Below are positions 12,601 through 18,870 of a DNA stretch of 24,762 nt, piece by piece. The position numbers and the translations under genes were made by a program. Source of the stretch: Saccoglossus kowalevskii (lineage: Eukaryota > Hemichordata > Enteropneusta > Harrimaniidae); assembly GCF_000003605.2 (NCBI RefSeq), contig NW_003144297.1, forward strand, positions 22,678-47,439, read 5' to 3'. Numbering within the stretch: position 1 is the first letter of the stretch; each line of letters starts with the position of its first letter. Below the pieces are notes generated by a model, which was not told the origin of the DNA, did no database searches, and was given only the letters and a program-made list of their open reading frames with translations.

Positions 12601-14027
12601 AATAAATGTCGTATAAAGTAAATTAGATTGGAATCAAATATATAAACTCACTGACTTGTCTCAACAATGTATTGTATTATGTATAAATATAGTTTATCGT
12701 ATTGTTTTGGTAGTTCTGCAAAACATATACGAACCGAAGATTTACTGCTTTGTTCAAAATAAAAAAATGCTCCAAAGAGGGACACCTGAAATGAAATGAT
12801 AAAATTAAATAGCGGGACTCGTCTTCAATGTCATATATTACCTGCCAGTGAAAGAAGTTAGTGTCAGTAGTTTTACAAACAAACCTAATTTGTAACTTTT
12901 ATTGTAAATTTAACAGACCTGCTCCTACATATGAGACGGCAACAACTCGTAAATTCTATCACGGTAGAACAGAAACAGTGAGGACATGCACTATAGAAGC
13001 AATTCAGTGGTGCAAGGCTATGCTGGATGACAATATAAAAGTTAGTATATCTGTATTTATTGGTGGTATAATTGTATGCATAATGGACACGTTTATTTAT
13101 TGTAGAGCTAACCTTGAATGTACGTATTTTTCAGCCGTCGGATAGGTTACAATTGTTCAAGAAGGCGAGTGATAAGCAAATGCAGCTGATGAATGAATGT
13201 GTAAACAACGATGGGTGTGATCGACATTTATTAGGATTACAATTAATTGCATCAGAAAGTAAAATCCCGCTTCCAGAATTATATAAGGACCCTTCCTATA
13301 TTAAAAGGTGCATATAGACTTAAATATATTTTAATACGTTATTTAGTGGAGTTGTGACTAAATTACGCATCTGCACTTCAGTTCAGACAAAACTGTTTAT
13401 GTCTCAGATTTGATTGTATTATAATTTACATACATTAGCATATAAACATAAAAGCTACAATGGGCCGTTCTAAAAAGACAGCTTTAAATACTATGTCGGC
13501 TTTTGATCTGCTTCAGACATATACCGGAGTATCAATCACTAATTATGGTATAATACATACTGGCATTATTCTCAAATTATTTCATAGTGGTGGAAATGGC
13601 AATTTTATTTTATCAACATCTCTGACTGGATATCTGCTAACACTGGCAGGTTTGACACCGATGTGCAAAAATGGTTATGGTGTGTTTTACTCTTTACCAA
13701 AAAATGGGTGAGTTAATAGCTGCAACCAATACACAAAGTGCGTTCAAAATGACTGTATTGGTTGTAGAATTTGGTCAGTGAATAGCTATACATTTTTATC
13801 GTCAACAAATATGTTTATTTAAAAAGAGTAATAACTAGCCGCCTTCTTCCAAACACCAATGAATCAGCATCAATTGCAACAACCATGTGATATTATTTCT
13901 TTACAGACTAGCACTATATGTGTCATCCTGGAAGAAAGATGCTGAAACTGACTGCGTTGTTTACAGGGAGAATGTAGAGAAAACTGTGAATGAAATGTTT
14001 ACCATGGTTATGAATGCAAAGCTTTAA
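562..14027 (+). CDS. CROT: Peroxisomal carnitine O-octanoyltransferase, 14 exons, 5' partial
   Basis: Transfers medium-chain acyl groups between CoA and carnitine in peroxisomes. Exons: 562-686, 1841-2022, 2256-2383, 7567-7678, 7951-8044, 8212-8325, 8500-8601, 8895-8978, 11725-11832, 12147-12274, 12917-13040, 13135-13307, 13588-13707, 13907-14027. All introns are GT-AG, phases agree at every junction, and the join gives 570 residues and a TAA stop. Numbering from the first whole codon: catalytic His286 in NFDHSVMDG, GRTETVR at 408-414 (carnitine-type TET; choline acetyltransferase has VDN there), DRHLLGL from 462, STS at 500-502, and C-terminal AKL, a type 1 peroxisome signal. WPPKKGTQVER, DHIIVLRKGHFYRF and STSLTGY align to CROT better than to carnitine acetyltransferase or palmitoyltransferases. 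Vertebrate CROT has 612 residues, so about 42 N-terminal residues lie upstream. A related acyltransferase paralogue is the main alternative. Introns 3 and 8 are enlarged by retroelements. Confidence 0.92.
687..1840 (+). other. CROT intron 1 of the window, no feature seen
   Basis: AT-rich intron of 1154 bases between exons that join in phase 0 (KNW|LENWW). I see no coding segment or recognisable mobile element in it. Confidence 0.75.
1841..2022 (+). CDS. CROT: CROT exon b (residues 42-101)
   Basis: Acceptor TTTTTTCATAG, donor GTAAGT. It opens with LENWWENSAYL, matching the family LEEWWxxxAYL, and contains WPPKKGTQVERCALILW, close to the CROT-specific WPPKEGTQLER segment. It ends in a split Glu codon (GA|G). 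This exon gave the first strong pointer to CROT within the family. Confidence 0.92.
2256..2383 (+). CDS. CROT: CROT exon c (residues 102-144)
   Basis: Acceptor ATATTAG, donor GTAGGA. It reads ETLPLETSRDKSIFSMHQYR then MFSSSVVPGIEMDTI, the family pattern TPLDMNQFxxMFxxxxxPGxxxD. It ends ACT|G, and the next exon supplies AG to make Glu (FKTEKEGNC, compare FRTESEG in vertebrate CROT). The donor is 15 bases from the start of a DIRS retrotransposon. Confidence 0.9.
2399..2607 (+). repeat. DIRS 5' inverted terminal repeat
   Basis: It pairs with the reverse complement of 6741-6961. The shared blocks include ACCAGAAAATC, TTACTCGTTAGGCTTAATTA, CAGATTACAGCCC, CGGAAACTACTAGAGAATAT, AAAGGAAACACCCT and GAGGCCTGCCAGTTTC. 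Over the first 135 bases or so I count about six mismatches and one 7-base indel. The true outer end is set at GTTTA (2399) because homology with the internal copy continues outward to that point. Confidence 0.82.
2905..4984 (+). pseudogene. DIRS gag-like ORF remnant
   Basis: Open stretches change frame along this interval: 3069-3497, 3494-3715, 3756-4109 and 4637-4984. About 2918-3040 encodes a worn Cys/His-rich stretch of the kind at the start of DIRS gag. 3069-3497 gives a Ser/Arg-rich segment ending in acidic YSHWGADIDAEYRG. The last segment is rich in Gly, Ser, Gln and Lys (GGSGNKSSARDQNQQGSKH), like the basic low-complexity tail of DIRS gag just before pol. Stops and frameshifts at about 3715-3756 and through 4110-4640 break it. 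Gag is poorly conserved, so the assignment rests mainly on position and composition. The - strand open frames here are shadows. Confidence 0.55.
4967..5930 (+). pseudogene. DIRS reverse transcriptase/RNase H remnant with palm deletion
   Basis: NPWALAVVSQGYQNPL then IRQEVASLLKKRAIPSGEPP and PRPRLNVFVELNHCYTVRRF (5048-5351) match the DIRS RT fingers: NPWVLxxVxxGY, the EVxxLLxKxAI box and the RPVxDLxxLN box, with a frameshifted linker. Within about 80 bases the sequence jumps to VFLGMQFDTD (5430-5460), normally found after the active site. About 100 codons including the YxDD catalytic motif are therefore absent. RNase H follows at 5648-5890: MTLITDESVHGWGGYL, then GLHIDWLELKTILLFLKHF, matching the TDAS..GWG and INWLELKA boxes of DIRS elements. 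Sequence beyond this is truncated. The element cannot make a working polymerase. Confidence 0.8.
5955..6592 (+). pseudogene. DIRS tyrosine recombinase remnant
   Basis: LSPSIRKVANFFYLFDQGKS (from about 5972) and RYRSVLFPVL match the N-terminal core-binding region of DIRS recombinases. FEPMDKVDMKYVTMNTVFF (6128-6184) matches the PFEPL...LTxKTVFLL stretch before the first catalytic Arg, and ASGRQG in another frame is the worn ASGRRRSE box. GFLVKNQIPGRDPELIVIPR (6281-6340) is the KNQ...IP.L strand. VRANNVREVANTSYKSF (6503-6553) covers the HxxR box, with Asn where catalytic His is expected. The segment with the catalytic Tyr is missing, and the frame runs into the internal complementary region. 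At least three frameshifts and several stops are present. Confidence 0.72.
6579..6690. repeat. DIRS internal complementary region, near-palindrome
   Basis: CACGGATTTTCTGGTAGAT (6608-6626) pairs with ATCTACCTGAAAATCCGTG (6661-6679) with one mismatch. Pairing continues imperfectly inward to GTAAAC-TATT-GTTTA at the centre (6635-6648). The left half copies the element's 3' end, including CCTAACGAGTAATAAA, and the right half copies its 5' start. This is the arrangement expected of the internal region that templates end completion and circle formation in DIRS elements. Confidence 0.75.
6741..6961 (-). repeat. DIRS 3' inverted terminal repeat
   Basis: Reverse complement of the 5' repeat. The inner edge is GAGAATTTGAAACTGGCAGG and the outer part is TAATTAAGCCTAACGAGTAA followed by CCACGGATTTTCTGGT and a TAAAC end. 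It has an extra block of about 20 bases relative to the 5' copy near 6765-6805. Confidence 0.82.
6962..7566 (+). other. Remainder of CROT intron 3, no feature seen
   Basis: AT-rich sequence between the DIRS 3' end and the exon at 7567. Without the element the intron would be about 620 bases. I see no exon or repeat I can name here. Confidence 0.7.
7567..7678 (+). CDS. CROT: CROT exon d (residues 145-181)
   Basis: Acceptor TGTATTTCAG, donor GTATTC. It reads KEGNCPDHIIVLRKGHFYRF then DDDGNILSAPELQ, the conserved strand that starts the acyltransferase core (HIxVLxxGxxFxFDVxxxDG). It resumes the protein exactly where exon c stops, on the far side of the DIRS insertion. Confidence 0.93.
7951..8044 (+). 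CDS. CROT: CROT exon e (residues 182-213)
   Basis: Acceptor CTTCATTTAG, donor GTAATG. It completes a split Arg codon, then reads QLQYIKDTCENKPTIPSVGI and ends in LTALDRTPWAQ, matching the family ALTxxxRTxWAxAR. Confidence 0.92.
8212..8325 (+). CDS. CROT: CROT exon f (residues 214-251)
   Basis: Acceptor TTTCTGAAG, donor GTAAGA, phase 0 at both ends. It reads ARIHLRKLNRHNISIFNDIE then SSLLILSLEE, the region where vertebrate CROT has a similar SSLLVYSMED stretch. Spacing to the next exon fits the family. Confidence 0.9.
8500..8601 (+). CDS. CROT: CROT exon g (residues 252-285, before the catalytic His)
   Basis: Acceptor TGCTGATAG. It reads LFGNGHGRWFDKCYTLISF then GTFGVNFD, the family pattern GxxxxRWxDKSxxLIxFxNGxxGxNxxH. 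I set the donor at 8602 (GAC|GTAGGT), because this joins NFD directly to HSVMDG as in the family. A second GT four bases on (8606) would shift the frame. Confidence 0.92.
8895..8978 (+). CDS. CROT: CROT exon h (residues 286-313, catalytic His first)
   Basis: Acceptor TATTTCAG, donor GTACAT, phase 0. The first codon is the catalytic base His286 of HSVMDG, followed by ICLVNHVSHTTEQIISQDG and IWK, as in CROT (HAPFDAM, then a similar VN stretch and GRWKGS). A longer open frame here (8778-9194) reads into both introns and is not the exon. Confidence 0.93.
9584..10370 (+). mobile_element. Ty3/gypsy integrase remnant in CROT intron 8
   Basis: NIEQLIKDGKQDMSLENVWK (about 9602-9661) looks like the linker before a gypsy integrase zinc finger. 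MLAHDYSQRSYGHK (about 9790-9831) resembles its HHCC finger (LAHDxxxxGHxGxxKT). EQKVVVLLPTFTRQKA then SPYLIVSVLNDVNYKVEI (10103-10260) match the integrase C-terminal module with its GPY box and vNY strand; Gly of GPY is Ser here. The catalytic core is not recognisable and the frames are broken. It is a relic with no coding capacity. Confidence 0.6.
10320..10444. mobile_element. Short TTAA-flanked inverted-repeat element (MITE-like)
   Basis: TTAA at 10320-10323 and again at 10441-10444 bracket 117 bases whose ends are imperfect inverted repeats: AGCGCGGTGGTCGTCGCGC on the left, and AGTCGTCGCACCGCGTCC reading inward from the right. The interior is CG-rich at the ends and AT-rich in the middle. 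It lies at the edge of the integrase relic. A TTAA duplication is typical of piggyBac-type transposition, but the termini do not show that family's usual start. Confidence 0.4.
10830..11440 (+). mobile_element. Ty3/gypsy protease/RT/RNase H remnant in CROT intron 8
   Basis: CYVTRNEDVILGHDLLNQRH (about 10934-10993) resembles the end of a gypsy protease (DxILGxDxL). Frames near 11155-11235 give AVPLTDLTRKCHPNK, the RT thumb segment. ICTDHKPFIQLHCNHTEN and RIIRWSSFVAKLEI (about 11295-11400) match the RNase H boxes TDHKPL and RWxxxLxxxxF. Almost all of the RT is missing. The order protease, RT end, RNase H is normal, but this block lies downstream of an integrase block, not upstream. Confidence 0.6.
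11725..11832 (+). CDS. CROT: CROT exon i (residues 314-349)
   Basis: Acceptor TTTGTAATTAG, donor GTGAGT, phase 0. It reads GSTNVRELPDPQELMFIVDD then ITKTISKAEEQYRND, matching CROT GSEKVRDIPxPEELIFIVD and KAQYxxxASD. It follows a 2.7-kb intron full of retroelement remnants. Confidence 0.93.
11944..11993. other. Assembly gap of 50 N
   Basis: A run of exactly 50 N in the intron between exons i and j of CROT. Phase and homology continue across it (YRND|ADNVEL), so no coding exon seems to be lost. The real gap length is unknown. Confidence 0.98.
12147..12274 (+). CDS. CROT: CROT exon j (residues 350-391)
   Basis: Acceptor TTTTTAAG at 12146; the competing CAG four bases later would break the frame. 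The donor is GTATGA. It reads ADNVELTIKVTPFDRDVLKT, KQIHPDAFMQLALHYTYYKM and YN. HPDAFMQLAL matches the conserved family motif SPDAFIQxAL. It ends in split Arg (AG|A). Confidence 0.93.
12917..13040 (+). CDS. CROT: CROT exon k (residues 392-433, carnitine-binding TET motif)
   Basis: Acceptor TTTAACAG, donor GTTAGT. It reads PAPTYETATTRKFYHGRTET then VRTCTIEAIQWCKAML. The GRTETVR box binds the carnitine carboxylate side in this family; choline acetyltransferases carry VDN at the same place. This argues for carnitine as the acceptor. Confidence 0.94.
13135..13307 (+). CDS. CROT: CROT exon l (residues 434-490, DRHLLGL)
   Basis: Acceptor GTATTTTTCAG, donor GTGCAT. It contains CDRHLLGLQLIASESKIPLP then ELYKDPSYIK. 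The Arg in DRHLLGL is the second carnitine-carboxylate contact (Arg518 in carnitine acetyltransferase); choline acetyltransferases have Asn. It ends AG|T, a split Ser codon. Confidence 0.94.
13588..13707 (+). CDS. CROT: CROT exon m (residues 491-530, STS and acyl-pocket segment)
   Basis: Acceptor TTATTTCATAG, donor GTGAGT. It reads GGNGNFILSTSLTGYLLTLA then GLTPMCKNGYGVFYSLPKN. The STS box supports the catalytic site. Ala511 aligns without gaps to Gly553 of mammalian CROT, which sets acyl-chain length. The open frame reaches back to an ATG at 13460, but homology starts at the acceptor. Confidence 0.94.
13907..14027 (+). CDS. CROT: CROT last exon (residues 531-570, PTS1 AKL)
   Basis: Acceptor TTCTTTACAG. 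It reads LALYVSSWKKDAETD, matching family SxWxSCxETD, and ends MNAKL then TAA. AKL fits the type 1 peroxisomal targeting signal (S/A/C)(K/R/H)(L/M). From the acyl-pocket residue to the stop there are 59 residues, the same as I recall for vertebrate CROT, so the C-terminus is complete. Confidence 0.94.
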
Positions 14028-14700
14028 AAAATGGACATTGTATCATAACAACGCTAACATAACAGCAATGATTAATCCATGCACGCAGATTGAACTTTTT
14101 ATATCATGGCTGACAATATTTCAATAAGTTGTAGATTTACACTGTATTATAGTTAGAATTATAATAATTTTATATAGGTTCAAATGTCAGCTAAAACGAT
14201 ACATATATTTCAGATGTCATTTAATATTCCTTCATCCTCAAATTCTCTTCGTTCAGTTTTTGTTTTAGTCTAGTGGCATTTGTTTACGAATTGTGAAAAG
14301 GCCATTGTTTAAATTAATTTCAAAACTAGCAAATAAGTTACAAATGCATCCCCGAAAACGTAGATGTAGTATTAGAGGTTTGACAATGTGATAGGTGTTC
14401 ATGGACGTTATGCAAATGAACAAGGACGTTGTACAATGTCTTGAATAGGCGCTTACAAATTACGGTCACTATGTTATTTTTTTTGTATTTTGAAGCTGTG
14501 AAACGTATACATGTATATGGCATAAACGTGATATTAAATTGTAACCTTGCATATCAAATTTATTAAAAGTGTGTAGTAAATATCATTTGTTTTTCATCAA
14601 AATTCCTAGCCGCTCAAAGACATGGGAAATGGGAGTACCAACAATATATCTATTATATTTCTATATATATATATGTCAGCCCGAATAAAAAAATCCCGCA
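14028..14700 (+). other. CROT 3' untranslated region and possible polyadenylation signals
   Basis: AT-rich sequence after the stop. ATTAAA at 14562-14567 is followed by GTGTGTAG, a plausible signal plus GU-rich downstream element, giving a 3' UTR of about 550 bases. AATAAA at 14684-14689 is a second candidate. A short AT dinucleotide run lies at 14662-14674. The choice cannot be made from sequence alone. Confidence 0.35.
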
Positions 14701-16383
14701 TTTATTGTGAAAACCACTGCGATTTTATCATTGAGATTGATCTGATAGAACTACTTTAAAAAAAAATATTATTGATTACCAGCAGATTTTTCATCCAATG
14801 CCGACATAAAATGAATGTAATAATAATCTAGACGGTGGTATTTATACCCTTAATAATGTGTTGACGGTTATTTTGATGAATCAAGGGTATCGCGACAACA
14901 CATCGTCTGAAAGATTTGCAATTTGACATTGACCTATGAGAAAAGAAATTCATGATTAACATCAAATTATTCGATTTTTTTTTGCGGCAGTCGTTCGGTC
15001 CGCGCTTTTCACGCATTGCGTGCGGTATCGCAGTGAACGGAAATCCATTAGTGTGTATTTTATTTCCCGCATGTCCCACAACATATCCTCACAGAAAAGA
15101 AAAATAGACGTTAGCTATTAGGTAGTAGTAGCTCAGTAAATGTAAAAAAAAAGATGGTTATTGCTAGTGATACATATTCTGTTTATGAGAAATAATTCAA
15201 TAACTTGACCCTGGTTGTCAGGGAACACTTGTTGATTGTCAAGTTGAACAACACAACACGAAATGCCAAACTGAAACCATGTACAGCTTGTATAGAGGCA
15301 ATTTAACAAATCTGTAAAATGGATGACGATCGTAATGAACGTAATTATTCTATTGATAAGTACACATTACGCACGCACGCACAGTCAATGTCTGACGACT
15401 TTTAAATATCTTAATTCGCTTGATCAACCCCAAATATATAACTTTAGATGTTAGCGCCATCTAGTGGCAAGTTTGTAAACATTTTGGGGCAAAAGTTCAG
15501 AAGGAAGCTATGTTTCTTTCACAGCGATACACAGGCTTATAAATTACCCAAAACTTTCTTTTATCTGGAAATGATTTTCTCTAAAAATTAAACCACTAAC
15601 CCTTACAATTTTGAATCAAATTAAATTCCTAAGAAGACTGCTGTATTTATTTTTGAAAAATCTGCACTAGTGCTCTATTGCCCTATTTTGTGGAATGACG
15701 AGAGTAAACAGTCCATGTAATGTGGAATACTGGTGGACGTAGTTCGACTTGAAGGGGTCTTATGAAAATGCAGATTATATTAGCCGTATTGTCGATTTGG
15801 CAATAGGTTTAGACTTATTTCTTTTCTTAAAAAAAACAAGTAGGGTGCTTTTTCATAGGTTTACCTTATATGCAAAACTTTGAAGCATTTTGGTATGAAG
15901 TGTCCTTGATTATTCCCGTTTGGAGGTCCGTATATTTTTGGCATTTTGATTTTCCGGACGGGGTATAATTTTTCCAATTTTGTGGTCGACTGGGTCAACT
16001 TGCCGACTGACGCATATTTCCTCGTCGAAGGTAGAGCGGATTAAGCACTATTTGATGGGACGCGGTTAGGCTTCAGTCATGGTATTTTACATTGACGACG
16101 GCAGTACATCGAAAGACGTGGGGATTTGCCCGAAGTGGGAGGGCGCTGCTCAATGAATAGTTTGCCAGTGTGAATGAATATAACATCAGCATTAGCGATG
16201 TTATATTCAATTTAATTTTAGTTTTCTCCACTTGGCTCGAATGACCAAAGACGTCCATAATATTCATGCTTAATTAATCCATTCGTCGAAAAGGAAGTTC
16301 GAATGTTAAAAGTATACAGAGATCGAAACGTTTGCTTTTATTTTTAGAACCGTTACACTGGCTCTCAGATCTAAATCTACACC
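14701..16383. other. Intergenic region downstream of CROT
   Basis: No gene is recognised. A more GC-rich patch lies at about 14985-15070 and another at 15960-16160; the open frames through them on the - strand match nothing I know. ACGCACGCACGCAC at 15369-15382 is a short tandem repeat. A CTCF-type site is annotated separately. Confidence 0.55.
15451..15469 (-). promoter_or_regulatory. Candidate CTCF binding site
   Basis: On the - strand CCACTAGATGGCGC (15454-15467) fits every position of the bilaterian CTCF core CCASYAGRKGGCRS, and flanking TGC and TAA extend the similarity. It lies 1.4 kb past the CROT stop in otherwise AT-rich DNA. Whether the host binds CTCF here is unknown. Confidence 0.5.
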
Positions 16384-16644
16384 ATGAATTTTGTTCATGC
16401 TTCAACAGGTGGGCAAACTTTTCCAGCGATCATGGTATATGTACTTAAGTTAACCCTTTTGTCGCTATATCTTTCTAGTTTGTTAAGGGCGATATTTGTA
16501 GCACTATGGGTAAACACTGCGTCGAAGATGCATGCTACAGTGTCCAGTGGATGCCGGCACAGACGTTTATTTTATCAACTACTCAATATCATATTCATAT
16601 GGAATGTCGTTGAATCTGCCAAACGTTTGCCCGGCAAACCAGTG
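16384..16644 (+). CDS. Weak candidate first exon with signal-anchor and Pro-rich hinge
   Basis: An 87-codon open frame from ATG (context ACACCATGA) to a good donor (GTG|GTAAGC). The protein has a long hydrophobic stretch at residues 15-45 (VYVLKLTLLSLYLSSLLRAI and on), a second short one at about 66-75, then NVVESAKRLPGKPV just before the donor. A membrane anchor followed by a Pro/Gly hinge is how microsomal cytochromes P450 begin, but no further P450 exon is visible downstream before the retroelement. It may equally be a chance open frame. I do not assign a function. Confidence 0.2.
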
Positions 16645-17249
16645 GTAAGCCAACGATCACAACTATTTTGCATGACCTAGTTGAACCATTCAAGCTTTCT
16701 GATTCTCTGAAAGATACAAAGATTTATATTGAATTTTACTGGCTTTCGCCGTTTTCTTTTGATATAGTGATATTGTAAGTAACAGCTTTATTGCATGAAT
16801 AAACCCCGTCACCTCACACCCTGATTAGAACGTGGGGAGTTCATATTTCCAGTGTTTGACCTCGCATATTGTAGTTGGATTGTTGTTTTTGCACGACTCT
16901 GTATACCAGTAAACTGTTATACTTTGCTTTTAACGTACATTTCTGAGTTGAGTCTGTCTGTTTGAAAGTTTGAAATTTATTTCACCAGTAACATAAGGAA
17001 ATTAAATAATTACTAATGTACAGAAATGCATATATTTGTGTGATAAATAAAATATTGTTTTGTAGGAGACACGGAAATAGTTCGGTATTGAACTAGTCTA
17101 GTCCATGTCCCCGACTAGGGTTATACGCAGAAAGTGTCTGCATGACTAAGAAATGAAATATAATTAAATAAGTGAAATAATGTAAAGTAAAATAACAAAC
17201 TGTTGATGAAATATTTTTTACAATTATTTGATCAATTAGTAAATAACTG

Positions 17250-17315
17250 AATGAATAGATAAATAAATAACTGGATAACTGAACAAATGAATGAGTGAGT
17301 GAGTGAATGAATGTT
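17250..17315. repeat. TGAA/TGAG-rich simple repeat
   Basis: Imperfect short tandem units (GAATGAATAGATAAATAAAT, then GAGTGAGTGAGTGAATGAAT) immediately 3' of the retroelement's ORF stop, inside its 3' UTR. Confidence 0.6.
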
Positions 17316-18850
17316 ACTGATTTAGTAGGAGGGAATTTAATGTATGTTTAAACATGTGTCTATGTGGGATATTTGTAATGTGATTGTGAAGTACATTACA
17401 GTGCTTTGTAACTGCGTATTTGATATTATGTTTACTTTGAGTTGAATGCACTTGTGGAATGTAAAAATTGTTTTCAAGGGAGAGTCGGGTTGGGTAGTTG
17501 TATGGAAGGGGGTTTAAGTAGTAATTCACATCATGTGCGAAGCGATTTTTAAGAAGGTCAAAGGTGAACAGGCAAGTATTGAATTTAGAGAGTTTGTGAA
17601 TGTCAAGAATACCAAGTCGTTTAAATATGGCAGTATGGGCGCGGTAGTTTGAAAAAGTTATAAGACGGACAATTTTCTTTTGAAGCAAAAGTAATGGCTG
17701 CAGGAAAGTAGTATACGTGTTTCCCCAAATTTCAATACATTATGAAAGGTGTGGAAGAATTAAAGAGTTGTACAATAAAATAAGAGTTGATTTAGGTAAA
17801 TAATGTCTGAGCCGAGATATAATTCCCACCTTAGTGGCAATGGATTTTATAACTTTTCGAATGTGAGACTTCCAATTGAAATGCTGATCAATGGATACTC
17901 CAAGGTAAATGGCCGATGGGACACCCTCTATTTGGTTACCTAAGCTGCCTTCTACGTTCATTATTTTTTGGGATGTTTTAATAATCATGTAATTGGTCTT
18001 TTCAGCACTTAGTGAGCTTGTTAGCATGACACCATTCACAAACATGCTTCAGGTCAGAGTGTATATGGGAAAGATTAATATTATTTTCTTTGATAAATTT
18101 GAATAAATTGATGTCATCAGCAAACAGTCGAAATTGAAAGGAGTTGGTGGAATTTGCAATGTCATTAATGTAGAATAGAAATAGAACAGGGCCTAGAATC
18201 GATTCCTGTGGGGTACCACATTGTATGTTCATGTATGGCGATGTAATGTTGTTAATGAAAACTGACTGTTGGCGGTGGGAGAGGTAGTTTTGAAACCAGT
18301 TTAATGGAAGGTCTCTGATACCATATCAATAAGATATCATGATTAATAGTATCAAAGGCCTTTTGAGGTCAATGAATACCCCAAAAGTAAGAAACCCATT
18401 ATCGAGCTGCTCGGCTATATCAGAGACCAGGTCTGCCAGGGCTAGTTTAGTGCTACATTTTTTCCGAAATCCAAATTGTGTATCTAAAAGTATATGTTTT
18501 GTTTCTAGGAAATTTATAAATTGCTTGTTAACAATTGATTCGATAATTTTACTGAAAATTGGGAGAATTGAAATTGGTATGTAGTTGCTGGGTTCAGTGT
18601 TGGCCCCCTTTTTATGCATTGGGATTATTTTGGCTATTTTAAGTGCATCTGGAAATATTCCTTGGCTCAGTGAACAGTTGATAATGTGGGTTAACGGGCG
18701 AGAGATAACATTTGCAGCTTGTATGACTAATTTGGGATGGATTTTGTCAACACCAACAGATTTACGCGGATCTAAACGTTTAATTTCATTCGACACATCT
18801 TGCTCACAGACTGGATGGAAAAAGAAAGAATTAGGGTAATTACCATCCAT
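17314..18850 (-). pseudogene. Reverse transcriptase ORF of the non-LTR element, frameshifted
   Basis: Three or more frames carry the protein. 18850-18326 begins MDGNYPNSFFFHP and includes SVGVDKIHPKLV, NYIPISILPIFSKIIESIVN and DTQFGFRKKCSTKLAL, the RT fingers and first palm boxes; it shifts frame at the FIDL(K)xAFDT box. 18300-18002 gives GTPQESILGPVLFLFYIND and the catalytic FADD at about 18113-18124; the first Gly of the usual PQGSILGP is Glu. 18045-17740 gives NYMIIKTSQK and AIYLGVSIDQHFNWKSHI, the thumb region. 17688-17314 encodes the C-terminal domain (LLQKKIVRLITFSNYRAHTA and on) ending in a stop. The endonuclease and ORF1 are absent. Not functional. Confidence 0.82.
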
Positions 18851-18870
18851 TGAAGCTGTGTAGCAATATG

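Larger units (their letters stand above)
16960..18870 (-). mobile_element. CR1/L2-like non-LTR retrotransposon, 5'-truncated
   Basis: A - strand relic covering the RT domain, the C-terminal region and the 3' UTR. The coding part spans 18850 down to 17314. The 3' UTR holds a small hairpin (CTAGTC/GACTAG around GGGGACATG, 17098-17118), a feature common in CR1/L2-like elements. The 3' end is two copies of TTTCAAAC (+ strand 16960-16975) in place of poly-A. The 5' end fades out near 18870, typical of incomplete target-primed reverse transcription. Next to the stop lies a TGAA-rich simple repeat (17250-17315). The exact clade within CR1, L2 or related groups cannot be decided by eye. Confidence 0.82.

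Noticed and set aside
13460..13587. ATG-initiated extension upstream of the STS exon
   Set aside because: Phase from the preceding exon and family similarity both begin at 13588, right after a TTCATAG acceptor. The upstream part is an in-frame intron tail.
14828..15079. 83-codon - strand open frame in a GC-richer patch
   Set aside because: No recognisable domain, start context or splice sites. It is most likely chance.
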